The notes: generated by a model not told the origin, from the sequence alone. Positions 15,359 through 24,279 are shown, numbered from the stretch's first letter. The stretch: 26,132 bases of DNA from Deltaproteobacteria bacterium (GCA_019136325.1 JAGVUJ010000205.1:1-26132), one strand, 5' to 3'. Program-made: numbers and translations.

Positions 15359-16070
15359 AATATACCAGCGTCAGTCTCGGTTCACGCGCTGCGCGCAGAG
15401 CGACGTCCGTCGACGGTTCGCGGGTTATCATCTTTTGTAGCCATTGATCGTCGATCTTGCCTTCGACAACCGGTAGAAGTTCATCGGCCAGATACAAGGC
15501 TTCAGTTATATCATGCGTCACATAAATGATCGGAAAGGACATTTTGCCCTTGAGGTTCTTCAATTCTTCACGCAACCCGCGGCGGGTGATGGCATCCAGC
15601 GCGGAAAACGGTTCGTCCAAAAGCAAAATGCGGGGATGTCTCGCCAGCGCCTGACAAATCGCGCATCGCTGGCGTTCGCCGCCGGAAACCATGTGCGGTT
15701 TGCGTTTTTTCAGATGATCGATCTTGAACAGTTCAAACAGCTCATCGACTTCCTGTTTATCCATGGCGGCAAAAGCCGCATTGTCAAAGAGATTCAGATG
15801 CGGAAAAAGATTATAATCCTGGAAAACATAACCCAGGCGCCGCTTCTGCGGCGGGACATTGATGTGGCGCAGAGAATCAAACCACACCTCATCGCCGAAA
15901 ACGACTTTTCCTTCTTTCGGTTTTTCCAGACCGGCCAGCATACGGATGATGGTTGTCTTGCCACCGCCGGACGGACCGATCATCACGACCATGTTTTTCT
16001 TCGAGCAGGAAAACGATATATCCACATCAAAATACTTTAATTGTTTCTTGAAAGAAGCTTCAATGGTCAT
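15357..16070 (-). CDS. modC: Molybdate ABC transporter ATP-binding protein, short form
   Basis: A 237-residue ABC ATPase. Walker A is GPSGGGKTT (about residues 33-41), the Q-loop is YVFQDYNLFPHLN, the signature is MVSGGERQR (about 127-135), Walker B is ILLLDEPFSALDA and the switch His is in YVTHDITEA. It powers molybdate (or tungstate) import with ModA and ModB. E. coli ModC is about 350 residues and has a C-terminal Mop/TOBE domain that binds molybdate. Here the protein stops after the ATPase domain, so that regulatory domain is missing. The ATG overlaps the modB stop by four bases. Assignment to molybdate rests on the neighbouring modA. Confidence 0.93.
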   Translation of the reverse strand: MTIEASFKKQLKYFDVDISFSCSKKNMVVMIGPSGGGKTTIIRMLAGLEKPKEGKVVFGDEVWFDSLRHINVPPQKRRLGYVFQDYNLFPHLNLFDNAAFAAMDKQEVDELFELFKIDHLKKRKPHMVSGGERQRCAICQALARHPRILLLDEPFSALDAITRRGLREELKNLKGKMSFPIIYVTHDITEALYLADELLPVVEGKIDDQWLQKMITREPSTDVALRAAREPRLTLVY

Positions 16071-16726
16071 GTGCGGGTTCTCTCATTGAGTTTATTAACC
16101 AACAGTAAAAAGGCGTAACTGATGGGAATGAAACTCAGCGCAATCATCCCCGCCGCCCGATAATTCATCATTTCCACGGCCTCGTAAATCGCAATGGACG
16201 CCACTTTGGTTTCGCCGGGAATGCTGCCGCCCACCATCAGCAAAACACCGAACGCTCCGATGGAATGCAGAAAAACCAGAATGGCGGCGGCGGCAATGCC
16301 GCTGACCGAATTGGGAATAATCACCCGGAAAAACGTCGCCTTTTTGGACAAGCCGAGAACATACGCTGATTCCAGCAAACGGCGATCTATCTTGGAAAAG
16401 GCCGCTTTCATTGGCTGAACGGCAAAAGGAATGCTGTAAATAATGGACGCAATCGTTATGCCGATGAAGGTAAACAAAAGCGAGCCTCCGGTGAAACATT
16501 CCCACATCCTGCCGACAAAGCCTTTCGGTCCCATGAGGATGATCAGGTAAAATCCGATGACCGTGGGAGGCAGCGCCATCGGCAGGTAAATCAGCGCTTC
16601 CAGAAATGATTTGCCGGTAAAACGGTAATAAGCCAGCGCGTAAGCAACAGGCGCGGCAATAACCATCAGAACGATGGTCGTCACCAGCGCCAGTTTTAAT
16701 GTCACATAAAGAGCAAGATAATCCAC
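16067..16726 (-). CDS. modB: Molybdate ABC transporter permease
   Basis: A 219-residue inner-membrane protein with about five to six helices. The binding-protein-dependent transport motif is ESAYVLGLSKKATFFRVIIPNS (about residues 140-161), which contacts ModC, and YLPMALPPTVIGFYL (about 46-60) is typical of ModB. It forms the membrane channel for molybdate. It starts with GTG at 16726 immediately after the TAA of modA, with no base in between, so translation is coupled. Confidence 0.94.
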   Translation of the reverse strand: MDYLALYVTLKLALVTTIVLMVIAAPVAYALAYYRFTGKSFLEALIYLPMALPPTVIGFYLIILMGPKGFVGRMWECFTGGSLLFTFIGITIASIIYSIPFAVQPMKAAFSKIDRRLLESAYVLGLSKKATFFRVIIPNSVSGIAAAAILVFLHSIGAFGVLLMVGGSIPGETKVASIAIYEAVEMMNYRAAGMIALSFIPISYAFLLLVNKLNERTRT

Positions 16727-17500
16727 TTACCGATAACCGTACTTAACTTTTATTTCTTTTGCGGAGGGAGAGTTCAGAAATTCAACGAACTTCTCCACGG
16801 CGGCGCGGCTTGTTGTTCTTTTCAGAATGCACGCCGACTGAATAATTTCCGGAGCCTCATTGATCACGAAGAAGCAGCCTTTCTTCCCTTCAGCGCTGAC
16901 CGTGGCCGACATGGCGCAGAAGCCGGCATCAACCGCCGATGTTGAAGCGTACTGAAACGATTGCGCGATATCCTGGGCGTTGACCAGCCTGCTTTGCAGA
17001 TTATCCCACATGCCGGCTTTTTCCAATGCTTTTTTAGCAGCCGCTCCATAAGGCGCGGTTTGTGTATTGGCGATCGCTATCTTTTTGACCTGTTCATTTT
17101 TCAGGGCATCCTGCCAGGTCTTCGCCTTGCAGAAGTCCTTATTGGCCGACCACAGAACCGCCTGTCCTTTGGCATAAATAAAAGGAGCGTCCGCAACGCC
17201 GTCTTTGTTCAGTTTGGCCGGTCTTTCTTCATCAGCGGACAAGAACAAATCGTAAGGCGCGCCGTTGGTGATCTGGCTGTAGAGATTTCCCGTTGAAGAA
17301 AAAGTGCCTTCGACTTTAATTTTGGTTTTTGCTTCAAAGTCAGCCGCCATATCTTTGAAGGCTGAAATGAAATTTGCCGCAACCGCCACGGAAATTTTTT
17401 CTTCCGCAAACGCTTGACCGGAGACGCCCACAAAAAAAGCCACGCCGATCACTGTCAATAAAATTTTTGTTATGACCTGTTTGAACTTTGATTTTTTCAT
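16727..17500 (-). CDS. modA: Periplasmic molybdate-binding protein
   Basis: A 257-residue protein with a signal peptide (about residues 1-32, ending SGQAFAEE). The mature part opens with the ModA pattern ISVAVAANFISAFKDMAADFE, followed by FSSTGNLYSQITNGAPYDLFLSADEERP, whose Ser and backbone residues bind the oxyanion. The end has VEKFVEFLNSPSAKEI. ModA captures molybdate (and usually tungstate) in the periplasm for ModBC. It is the first gene of the modABC-fmdE-DUF364 unit and has a candidate promoter upstream. Confidence 0.95.
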   Translation of the reverse strand: MKKSKFKQVITKILLTVIGVAFFVGVSGQAFAEEKISVAVAANFISAFKDMAADFEAKTKIKVEGTFSSTGNLYSQITNGAPYDLFLSADEERPAKLNKDGVADAPFIYAKGQAVLWSANKDFCKAKTWQDALKNEQVKKIAIANTQTAPYGAAAKKALEKAGMWDNLQSRLVNAQDIAQSFQYASTSAVDAGFCAMSATVSAEGKKGCFFVINEAPEIIQSACILKRTTSRAAVEKFVEFLNSPSAKEIKVKYGYR

Positions 17501-17539
17501 GAATAAAAGATCCTCGCTTTCTAGAGTAAATGCGAGAAA

Positions 17540-17580
17540 ACTCTATATTAAAAATAACATTATGTCAATAATAACATAAT
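17540..17580 (-). promoter_or_regulatory. Candidate modA promoter with inverted repeat
   Basis: On the minus strand TTGACA (17568-17563) is followed after 17 bases by TAGAGT (17545-17540). An inverted repeat, ATTATGT (17559-17565), eight-base spacer, ACATAAT (17574-17580), overlaps the -35 element, as an operator would. It resembles, loosely, the TGACATAT-type repeats before fdhA and the TonB operon. Confidence 0.45.
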
Positions 17581-17646
17581 AAATTGTTTTCCCGGGATGG
17601 TTTAACAGGTCACTCAGGTGTTGTTTTTCGGACAATAATCACTTCA

Positions 17647-17681
17647 CAAAAAAATGTCCCGCCAGGAAAGCGGGACATTTT
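17647..17681 (-). terminator. Rho-independent terminator of formate dehydrogenase
   Basis: A perfect 12-bp stem (17651-17662 with 17670-17681, GC core GTCCCGC/GCGGGAC) and a 7-base loop are followed on the minus strand by eight U (through 17647). It ends 12 bases below the fdhA stop and separates that gene from modA. Confidence 0.92.
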
Positions 17682-17692
17682 CATTCCTTCTG

Positions 17693-20401
17693 TCATTTCA
17701 GTTTTTCGATTTTCACTGCGCAGGCTTTGTATTCCGCCGTCTGCGTAATGGGGTCATACACGGGATTGGTCAGCCAGTTGGCGCAAGCTTCCCGGAAATG
17801 GAAGGCCATCCAGACCAGTCCTTGCGGAACCTCGTCTGTTATTCTGGCTTTGACCTCGACCTTGCCGCGGCGGGATTTTACCAGAATCTTCTCGCCGTTT
17901 TTAATGCCTTTGGCTTCGGCATCGGCCGGAGAGATATCGGCTGTCTCTTCGCCAAGAATATCGTTGATGCCTTCGCAGCGTCCGGTCTGCGTCCTGGTAT
18001 GATAGTGATACAAACGACGGCCGGTGGAAAGCACCATCGGGAATTCCTTATCGGGAACTTCCGCCGGCGGTATATAGTCGATCGCTTTGAGCATACCCAG
18101 ACCGCGGGTAAACTTGCCGCCTTTGTGCAGCGTCGGGGTGCCCGGATGATCCGCGGTGGGACATGGCCACTGCAAACCGTCACCTTCCAGACGGGCATAT
18201 TTAATTCCCGCCATCGAGGGCGCCAGTACGGATACTTCGTTATCCCAGATTTCCTGAGCGCTGTTGGATGCCCATTCGTGACCGAAACGTTTGGCCAGCT
18301 CTTTGAATATCCACCAGTTGGGTTTGGCATCGCCCGGCGGCACACTGGCCGTGCGCACGCGGTTGACGCGCCGCTCTGAACTGGCGAAGGTGCCGTCATT
18401 TTCGCTCCAGGCGGCAGCCGGAAGTATTACATGAGCAAAGCGTGTTGTTTCCGTCGGGAAAATATCCTGGCAAACCAGAAATTCCGCGGATTGCAGTTCA
18501 TGTTCAACATGTTTAATATCCGGTTCCGTATTGGCCAGATTCTCACCGAAGACATAGAAGCCTTTGACTTTTCCGGTGGTCAGATTTTTCATCATGGTCG
18601 GCATCATCATGCCGGGTTTATCCGGAAGCGATTTGACGTTCCAGGCTTTTTCGAATTTCGCCCGTGCGTCCGCATTGGCCACCTGCTGATAGCCGGGGAA
18701 AACATTGGGCAGCGCGCCCATGTCGCAGGCGCCCTGAACGTTGTTCTGACCGCGCTGCGGATTGACGCCGCCGCAGTCAACACCGACATTGCCTAAAAGC
18801 ATCTGGAGATTGGCGCACGACATAACGTTGTTGACGCCGCAAATGTGTTCGGTAATGCCCAGCGTGTACATCAGCATGGCCGGTTTGACAGAAGCCATCT
18901 TCCGGGCGAGCTCGCGAATGGTATCGGCGGGGATACCGCTGATTTTCGCGGCTTTTTCCGGCGTGTATTCCATCACTTTCTTCTTTAATTCCTCAAATCC
19001 CTCCGTACAGGAGTCCACATATTTCTTGTCGTAAAGATTTTCCGTAATCAGGACGTTCATCAACGCATTGATCAGAGCCACGTCGGAACCGACTTTGAGC
19101 TGAATGAACGTATCGGCAAAATCAACCATATCGGTGCGCCGCGGATCAATCACAATCAACTTGGCGCCGGCCAGCACCGCATCCTTCACAAACGTGGAAG
19201 CGACCGGATGTGCCTCGCTGATATTGGTGCCGACAAGAATAATCATTTTTGCCTTCGCGTAATCGGCAAACGAATTGGTCATTGCGCCCGAACCGAAAGA
19301 CGTCGCCAGACCGGCGACGGTGGGAGCGTGTCAGGTACGCGCGCAGTGATCGATATTATTCGTACCGATAACCGCGCGGAAAAATTTCTGCATCTGATAG
19401 GAATCTTCGTTAATACTGCGGGCGCAACTGACACCGGCAATGGCATCCGGCCCGTCTTTCTTGATAATCTCCTTGAACTTTGTGGCAACAAGATCCAACG
19501 CTTCATCCCATGACGCCTCGCGGAACTCGCCGTTCTTCTCGCGAATCAAAGGCGTTTTCAGTCTTTCTTTGGAATAAATGAAATCATAGGCAAAACGGCC
19601 TTTCACACACAGGCGGCCCTGATTCGGCTGGGCATCTTCAACGGCCGTTACCTTGACAATCTTGCCGTCTTTCACATGGAGCAACTGCTGACAGCCGACC
19701 CCGCAGTAAGGGCAGGTCGTGCGGATTTTCTGGGTTTCCCAGGGGCGCCCCAGACCTTTGGCTTTTTTCTCCGTCAAGGCGCCAACAGGACAAACCTGCA
19801 CGCACTGTCCGCAGAACACGCATTCGCTCATTTCATCATCATAGGCTTTGTCGCCGCCGGTAACAATTTTACTTTTCTTGCCGCGATAGCCCTGCGAGAT
19901 GGCGCGATTCACGACAACCTCGTTGCAGGCCTGTACGCAGCGGCCGCAAAGAATGCAGCGGCTGAAATCGCGCACGATAAAGGGATTCTGATCTTCTTTG
20001 GGATAGATCTCTTTTTCATCCTTCTCCGGAAACAGCAATTTAGTAATTTTATAAAAATAAGCCAGATCCTGAAGGCGGCAACTGCCGTTGGATTCGCACA
20101 TCAGGCAATTATGTTTGCCACTGGACAATAAAAACTCAATGTTCATCTTTCGCGCTTTATGAACCATTTCTGTATCGGTAAATACTTCCATTCCCGGTGA
20201 GACCGGAGTGGAGCATGCCGCCACCAGCGACCGTGCCCCCTTGACTTCCACACAACAAACACGGCACGCGCCTGTCGGTGTAGACCCTTTCAAATAACAA
20301 AGCGTTGGAATTTCAATCCCACCGTTTTTCGCCGCATCCAAAATTGTTTGCCCCTGTGTAAAGGGCGTCTCTTTTCCGTTCAACACAAATGTTTCACTCA
20401 T
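17693..20401 (-). CDS. fdhA: Selenocysteine-containing formate dehydrogenase catalytic subunit
   Basis: A 902-residue selenoprotein read through an in-frame TGA at codon 357. Domains in order: N-terminal [2Fe-2S] domain (Cys35, 46, 49, 63); a His-Cys3 [4Fe-4S] motif (about His97 to Cys108); two ferredoxin [4Fe-4S] clusters (Cys149-159 and Cys194-204); the bis-MGD domain with its own cluster CPYCGVGC (about 230-237); and a C-terminal dinucleotide-binding domain from about residue 780. The active site reads NNIDHCART-Sec-HAPTVAGL, which is typical of formate dehydrogenase, with the catalytic His right after Sec. It oxidises formate or reduces CO2, passing electrons through its Fe-S chain to a partner (NAD, ferredoxin or hydrogenase subunits) not encoded here. 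The ATG at 20401 has AGGTGG upstream. It is monocistronic, between its own operator and terminator. Confidence 0.96.
19301..19319 (-). promoter_or_regulatory. Bacterial SECIS element in fdhA
   Basis: In the mRNA, CGUCGCC, loop GGUCU, GGCGACG form a perfect 7-bp stem beginning 11 bases after the UGA. The GGUCU loop is the same as in the E. coli fdhF SECIS, which SelB binds to insert selenocysteine. It lies within the coding sequence. Confidence 0.92.
19331..19333 (-). other. In-frame TGA read as selenocysteine
   Basis: TGA at codon 357 of fdhA, flanked by HCART and HAPTVAGL in one continuous frame. This is the position of the catalytic Sec/Cys in formate dehydrogenases, and a SECIS hairpin follows. 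The protein both before and after it is conserved, so this is not a nonsense mutation. Confidence 0.96.
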
Positions 20402-20429
20402 TATTCATCCACCTTTTTCAATAATAAAT

Positions 20430-20474
20430 AATATAAATGTTACTTGGACATATGCCATCTCTGGCATATGTCAG
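20430..20474 (-). promoter_or_regulatory. Promoter and operator-like inverted repeat before fdhA
   Basis: A perfect inverted repeat with 11-bp arms, GACATATGCCA (20447-20457) and TGGCATATGTC (20462-20472), separated by TCTC. On the minus strand a possible promoter is ATGGCA (20458-20453), 17 bases, TATATT (20435-20430), so the repeat would cover the -35. The motif resembles the repeat before the operon at 13571. The gap 20402-20544 holds nothing else I can name. Confidence 0.65.
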
Positions 20475-20544
20475 AAATGATTCATACAACTTGACCGGCT
20501 GCCTGTCAATTATGTTTAAAATAACATGACTTTAAGTCATCAAT

Positions 20545-20589
20545 AAAAAATCTCTAATACTTAAGCAATTAATATATTAGAGATTTTTT
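20545..20589 (-). terminator. Rho-independent terminator after the aldehyde dehydrogenase gene
   Basis: A perfect 15-bp stem (20545-20559 with 20575-20589) with a 15-base loop and A6/T6 ends lies eight bases after the aldehyde dehydrogenase stop. The symmetric A and T runs could stop transcription from either side. It insulates fdhA from the alcohol/aldehyde dehydrogenase operon. Confidence 0.9.
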
Positions 20590-20597
20590 AGATAGGA

Positions 20598-22232
20598 TTA
20601 TTTTGTCACAAATGATCTATAGAAAGCATGTATCAATTTGTTAAATCCGATAAAACGTTCCCAGAATCCTCTTCCATGAAACAAATCGATGAGCCCCTTC
20701 ATGCCATCGTACTGTATTTTTTCAAAGGGCTGCCACCAGAATTGTCTCCGGACAAACGGTGCCGCGCTCAAAAAATCATTTACGACAACCTGAGGCTGAG
20801 TCATTTCGGCAAAGCCGATATCTCCATGCGTCCGGCCAATGCCGCTTTCCTTGAATCCGCCCCAGGGCGTCTCGGCAAGGCCGTGGCTCATTAAATGATC
20901 ATTGATCATGACAGCGCCCGCCATGACCCGGCGGCCTATCTGAACCGCCTTTTTCCTGTTTTTCGACCACACCGAACAGGTCAGACCGAGGTTGGAATCA
21001 TTAGCCAGTTTTATGGCTTCCTCCATCGAATCAACGGCCATGACGCCGACAACCGGGCCGAACGTTTCATCCTTCATGGTCAGCATGGTATGGTTTACAT
21101 CGGTCAGCACCGTGCAGGGCATAAAATTGCCTTTGCAGTTTTGAGGACATTTGGATTGCGCGAAAATTTTCGCGCCTTTGGCCAGAGCATCATCAATATG
21201 TTCCTGAACTGTCATCATTTGTTTCCGGGTGGTCATCGCGCCGATATCCGACGTCAGATATTTTCCGTCTCCGACGCGCAGTCCTTCAACCCGTTCTTTT
21301 AATATCGCCAGAAATTCATGATAAACTTTTTTATCCACGTAGATTCTTTCCACCCCGCCGCACGACTGACCCGAATTCTGCATACCGGCCCAGACGGCGC
21401 CGCACGCGGCCCGGTACAGATCCGCATCGTCGCAAACGATCATCGCGTCATTCCCGCCCAGTTCCAAAACCAGCGGGGTCAGCCGCTCGGACGCCTTCTT
21501 CATGAGATATTTCCCGACGGGCACAGAGCCGGTAAAGAATAATTTGTCTACGCCGGCGTCAATGAAAGCGTCGCCGGCCTTGCTTCCGGGCATATTGATA
21601 TACGTGAAAACATGTTCGGGAAGACCGGCGGATTCGACACATTCCCTGAGCGCATGGCCCACCACCTGCGTTTCCGAAGCCGCTTTTAAAATCACTGTAT
21701 TACCGGCCAGGAGTCCCATCACGACTTCAGAAAAGGGAATGGCAAAGGGATAATTCCAGGGAGAGATAATACCGACCACGCCGTACGGCACCCGGACGAT
21801 GCGACTGCGTTTGTTCATCAGCATGATATTGCCCATTCCGAGTTTTCTGTCTTTTAAAAATTTTGCAGCGTTGCTGCAGTAATATGATGTTGCCAGTGTG
21901 GCGGGTCCGACTTCAGCGAACATGGCGTCGAAAATGGTTTTCCCGTTGTCCTGTGAAATGATCTCGGCGAGCTTTGCCGAGTTTTTCTGAATATATTCTG
22001 CAAATTTTTTGACATAGGCGACCTTCTTTTTCAAAGGCAGGGCCTGCCATGCGGGCTGAGCGAGACGGGCGTTTCTCACAGCAGTTTTAACATCTTCAAT
22101 CGTATGCGTCGGGTACATGGCAATCACGTCACCTGTCGCCGGATTGGTACAAACGGTTACATCTCTTTTGTTAGGCTGATCTTCTCCGACTAACGTTAAG
22201 TTTCTTGCCGCGCTTGAAGCTTGTGCATTCAT
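20598..22232 (-). CDS. NAD(P)-dependent aldehyde dehydrogenase
   Basis: A 544-residue aldehyde dehydrogenase superfamily member. The motifs are SPWNYPFAIPF (about residue 160, coenzyme site), FFTGSVPVGKYL (about 235), the general-base segment LVLELGGNDAM (about 255), and the catalytic Cys in NSGQSCGGVERIYV (about 290). ETFGPVVGVM and PWGGFKESGIGR are also present. It oxidises an aldehyde to the acid, or the reverse if coupled. It is about 50 residues longer than typical 490-residue members. The extra C-terminal part (FEKIQYDGMKGLIDLFHGRGF and on) is aromatic and basic and may sit on the membrane, as in aldehyde dehydrogenases for long-chain substrates (inference). The ATG at 22232 has AAGGGGG upstream. 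It follows the alcohol dehydrogenase by 52 bases and should take its product. Confidence 0.92.
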   Translation of the reverse strand: MNAQASSAARNLTLVGEDQPNKRDVTVCTNPATGDVIAMYPTHTIEDVKTAVRNARLAQPAWQALPLKKKVAYVKKFAEYIQKNSAKLAEIISQDNGKTIFDAMFAEVGPATLATSYYCSNAAKFLKDRKLGMGNIMLMNKRSRIVRVPYGVVGIISPWNYPFAIPFSEVVMGLLAGNTVILKAASETQVVGHALRECVESAGLPEHVFTYINMPGSKAGDAFIDAGVDKLFFTGSVPVGKYLMKKASERLTPLVLELGGNDAMIVCDDADLYRAACGAVWAGMQNSGQSCGGVERIYVDKKVYHEFLAILKERVEGLRVGDGKYLTSDIGAMTTRKQMMTVQEHIDDALAKGAKIFAQSKCPQNCKGNFMPCTVLTDVNHTMLTMKDETFGPVVGVMAVDSMEEAIKLANDSNLGLTCSVWSKNRKKAVQIGRRVMAGAVMINDHLMSHGLAETPWGGFKESGIGRTHGDIGFAEMTQPQVVVNDFLSAAPFVRRQFWWQPFEKIQYDGMKGLIDLFHGRGFWERFIGFNKLIHAFYRSFVTK

Positions 22233-22284
22233 AATTTTTCCCCCTTATGCTCATGATGGAAATGCTTCCGGTTACATTGATCCG

Positions 22285-23496
22285 TTAAAAAGCCGCCTGC
22301 AATACCTCCAGCGCTTCCTCGTAACTGATCTCCACGGGACAAAATGCCATAGCGCCGTCATTAAGGGCGACTTGGGCTATCGATTCCAGCTTGTCTTTCG
22401 TTACCCCCGCCTGGCTCAGGGTCAACGGCAGACCACAAAGCTTGTTCAGATTGTCGTTGATATTGCGTATCGCGGTAATGGTTCTGATCTTCCTTTCACT
22501 GACCGGAACCTTTGCGTAATCCTCAGGCTCTATGAAAAAGCGAAGCAGTTTGCCGATACGTTCGGCGGTCTCCGGCGATTTCTTAAGGTAGAATTCCAGA
22601 CCGTGAGGAAGAAGAATCGCATTCGCAATCCCGTGCGGCACATGACACCGTCCACCGGTCGCATGCGCCAGCGCGTGAACGATGCCGACCATTGAATTGG
22701 AAAAGGACACACCGGCAAGCAGCGACGCATTGGCCATGGCTAACCGGACATCCTTATCTCCGCCGTTTTTTGTGGCGCTGATGATATTTTCTTTAATCAG
22801 TTCGATGGCGGAAAAGGCAAAAGCATCGCTGACCGGATTCTTTTGCGGACCGATATATGCCTCGACCGCATGAGTCAGCGCATCCATGGCCGTGGCGGCT
22901 GTAATTTTCGGCGGCATGCTCATGGTCATGACCGGATCGAGAACGGCCACTTTCGGAAGAATCAGCGGCGACGTAAACTGCATTTTGACATTCTGGGCGA
23001 GATTGGCGATCACCGCAGCCATTGTCACCTCGGAACCGGTTCCCGCCGTGGTCGGGACAACAATAAACGGTCTCATCGGTTTGGTCAGCCGGTTATTTCC
23101 GGTAAACTTCATCAAATCGTCCGTTTCTTCGGAAATCACAATATTCACGCCCTTGGCGGTATCGATAACAGAACCTCCGCCGACAGCGATAATCGAATCG
23201 CATTCCTGCTGCCGGTATATTCCGGCAATCTCATTGACGGCCACATTGGAAGAATCGACGGGGGTGTCGTCATATACCGCACCGATCGTAATCTGAGTTC
23301 CGCCGAAACTGTTCACAACGTGATCCATCAATCCCGCGTTGTTCACGCCTTTATCGGTAATGATAATCGGTCTTTTGGCCCCGAGTAAATCAAGCTCGGA
23401 GGAGATGTTTTCCAGCGCTTTATAACCTGAGATTATTTTCACGGAGTTGAAAAATTCGAAGTATTTCGGGCAGTCTTCTTTCTTTTGCATATTCAC
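22285..23496 (-). CDS. Iron-containing alcohol dehydrogenase
   Basis: A 403-residue type III (Fe-dependent) alcohol dehydrogenase. The NAD-binding GGGS motif is in IIAVGGGSVIDTAKGVN (about residue 100), TTAGTGSEVTMAAV follows at about 150, and the metal ligands are in MDALTHAVEAYIG and HALAHATGGRCHVPHG (Asp, His, His, His). It interconverts an alcohol and an aldehyde with NAD(P). GTG at 23496 is preferred because GGAGG ends six bases before it; an ATG two codons later is a less likely start. It stands between the SCP2-like gene and the aldehyde dehydrogenase. The substrate is not identifiable. Confidence 0.94.
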   Translation of the reverse strand: MNMQKKEDCPKYFEFFNSVKIISGYKALENISSELDLLGAKRPIIITDKGVNNAGLMDHVVNSFGGTQITIGAVYDDTPVDSSNVAVNEIAGIYRQQECDSIIAVGGGSVIDTAKGVNIVISEETDDLMKFTGNNRLTKPMRPFIVVPTTAGTGSEVTMAAVIANLAQNVKMQFTSPLILPKVAVLDPVMTMSMPPKITAATAMDALTHAVEAYIGPQKNPVSDAFAFSAIELIKENIISATKNGGDKDVRLAMANASLLAGVSFSNSMVGIVHALAHATGGRCHVPHGIANAILLPHGLEFYLKKSPETAERIGKLLRFFIEPEDYAKVPVSERKIRTITAIRNINDNLNKLCGLPLTLSQAGVTKDKLESIAQVALNDGAMAFCPVEISYEEALEVLQAAF

Positions 23497-23523
23497 GATA
23501 GTCCTCCTTCAATAAGTGTGTTT

Positions 23524-24051
23524 TTATGCGAAAAATCCGATGGTTGCATTGGCATACGCTTTTGTGCGGTTGATCATGGTCTTCATGGTTAACGGAGGAA
23601 CTTTTTTAATATAGAACCGCAAGAGAACGTTCGGGAATAAAAGCGTCTGGGAAATGTTGAGCACTCTGATCATCGTCATCATGTAGCCCAGATTCCCTCT
23701 GACAAATTGACGGTTATGATAAACAGCATCAGGCGTACTGATTCTGCCTGTCATCATCAGATAGGCGTATTCGATGTTTTTAAGCACCAGTTCCAGATCA
23801 ACATGATACGCTTCTTTTTCGCCGGCATACTTGACGGTATTTCCGTTTTTGAGCATCACCATTGATGGCCCGTTATGAACATTAAAACAGAAAGAAAAAT
23901 GATCCGGCAAGGCATCCATTTCCTTTTTCACGTCCGGCACATTTTTATACGCCGTCTCAATTCCCATGCCTAAAAAATAAAGACACAATCTGGTTATTTG
24001 CGTCTTCAGCCACTTTTCAGGCGGTACAATCTGACACATCCTGTTGCTCAT
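23524..24051 (-). CDS. SCP2-like (sterol-carrier fold) protein
   Basis: A 175-residue protein without a signal peptide. The central region (about residues 50-145) fits the SCP2 lipid-binding fold: FSFCFNVHNGPSMVMLKNGN, then DLELVLKNIEYAYLMMTGR, then RQFVRGNLGYMMTMIRVLN. In SCP2 proteins these form the beta-sheet and the helix that cover a hydrophobic pocket. It is more divergent than the two enzymes beside it, so the family call is moderate. The ATG at 24051 is chosen because GGGGGGAG lies just upstream; the frame continues five codons further with no better start. As first gene of the unit it may hold or present a hydrophobic substrate or product to the two dehydrogenases (inference). Confidence 0.65.
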   Translation of the reverse strand: MSNRMCQIVPPEKWLKTQITRLCLYFLGMGIETAYKNVPDVKKEMDALPDHFSFCFNVHNGPSMVMLKNGNTVKYAGEKEAYHVDLELVLKNIEYAYLMMTGRISTPDAVYHNRQFVRGNLGYMMTMIRVLNISQTLLFPNVLLRFYIKKVPPLTMKTMINRTKAYANATIGFFA

Positions 24052-24249
24052 AGCTCCCCCCTTCAATTTTTGTTTATATTTTCTTTGATTAAAGAATAAC
24101 GGAAATGACCAATCACTAGTGGGAAATGAACGTTAAAGAAGCCGGAAGAAAGATATTTCAGGAACATTAAGGACCCCTCTTTACTTAGCGGACTAAAAAA
24201 ACCTTGATGTATAATTTGCTTTTATCTGGAACGGAAACTTATTTATCAA

Positions 24250-24279
24250 ATATTGTCGATTGTCGACAATCGACAATAT
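24250..24279. promoter_or_regulatory. 30-bp perfect palindrome, likely GntR/FadR-type operator
   Basis: The left arm ATATTGTCGATTGTC (24250-24264) is followed with no spacer by its exact reverse complement (24265-24279). Its centre, ATTGTCGACAAT, has the shape of operators used by FCD-type GntR regulators, and TTGTC repeats within each arm could allow two dimers to bind. It lies 224 bases upstream of the GntR gene and 199 above the SCP2-like gene. Confidence 0.75.

Noticed and set aside
19331..19333. Reading the TGA as a real stop that splits formate dehydrogenase into two genes
   Set aside because: The flanking protein is continuous and matches the Sec active-site motif, and a SECIS hairpin follows.
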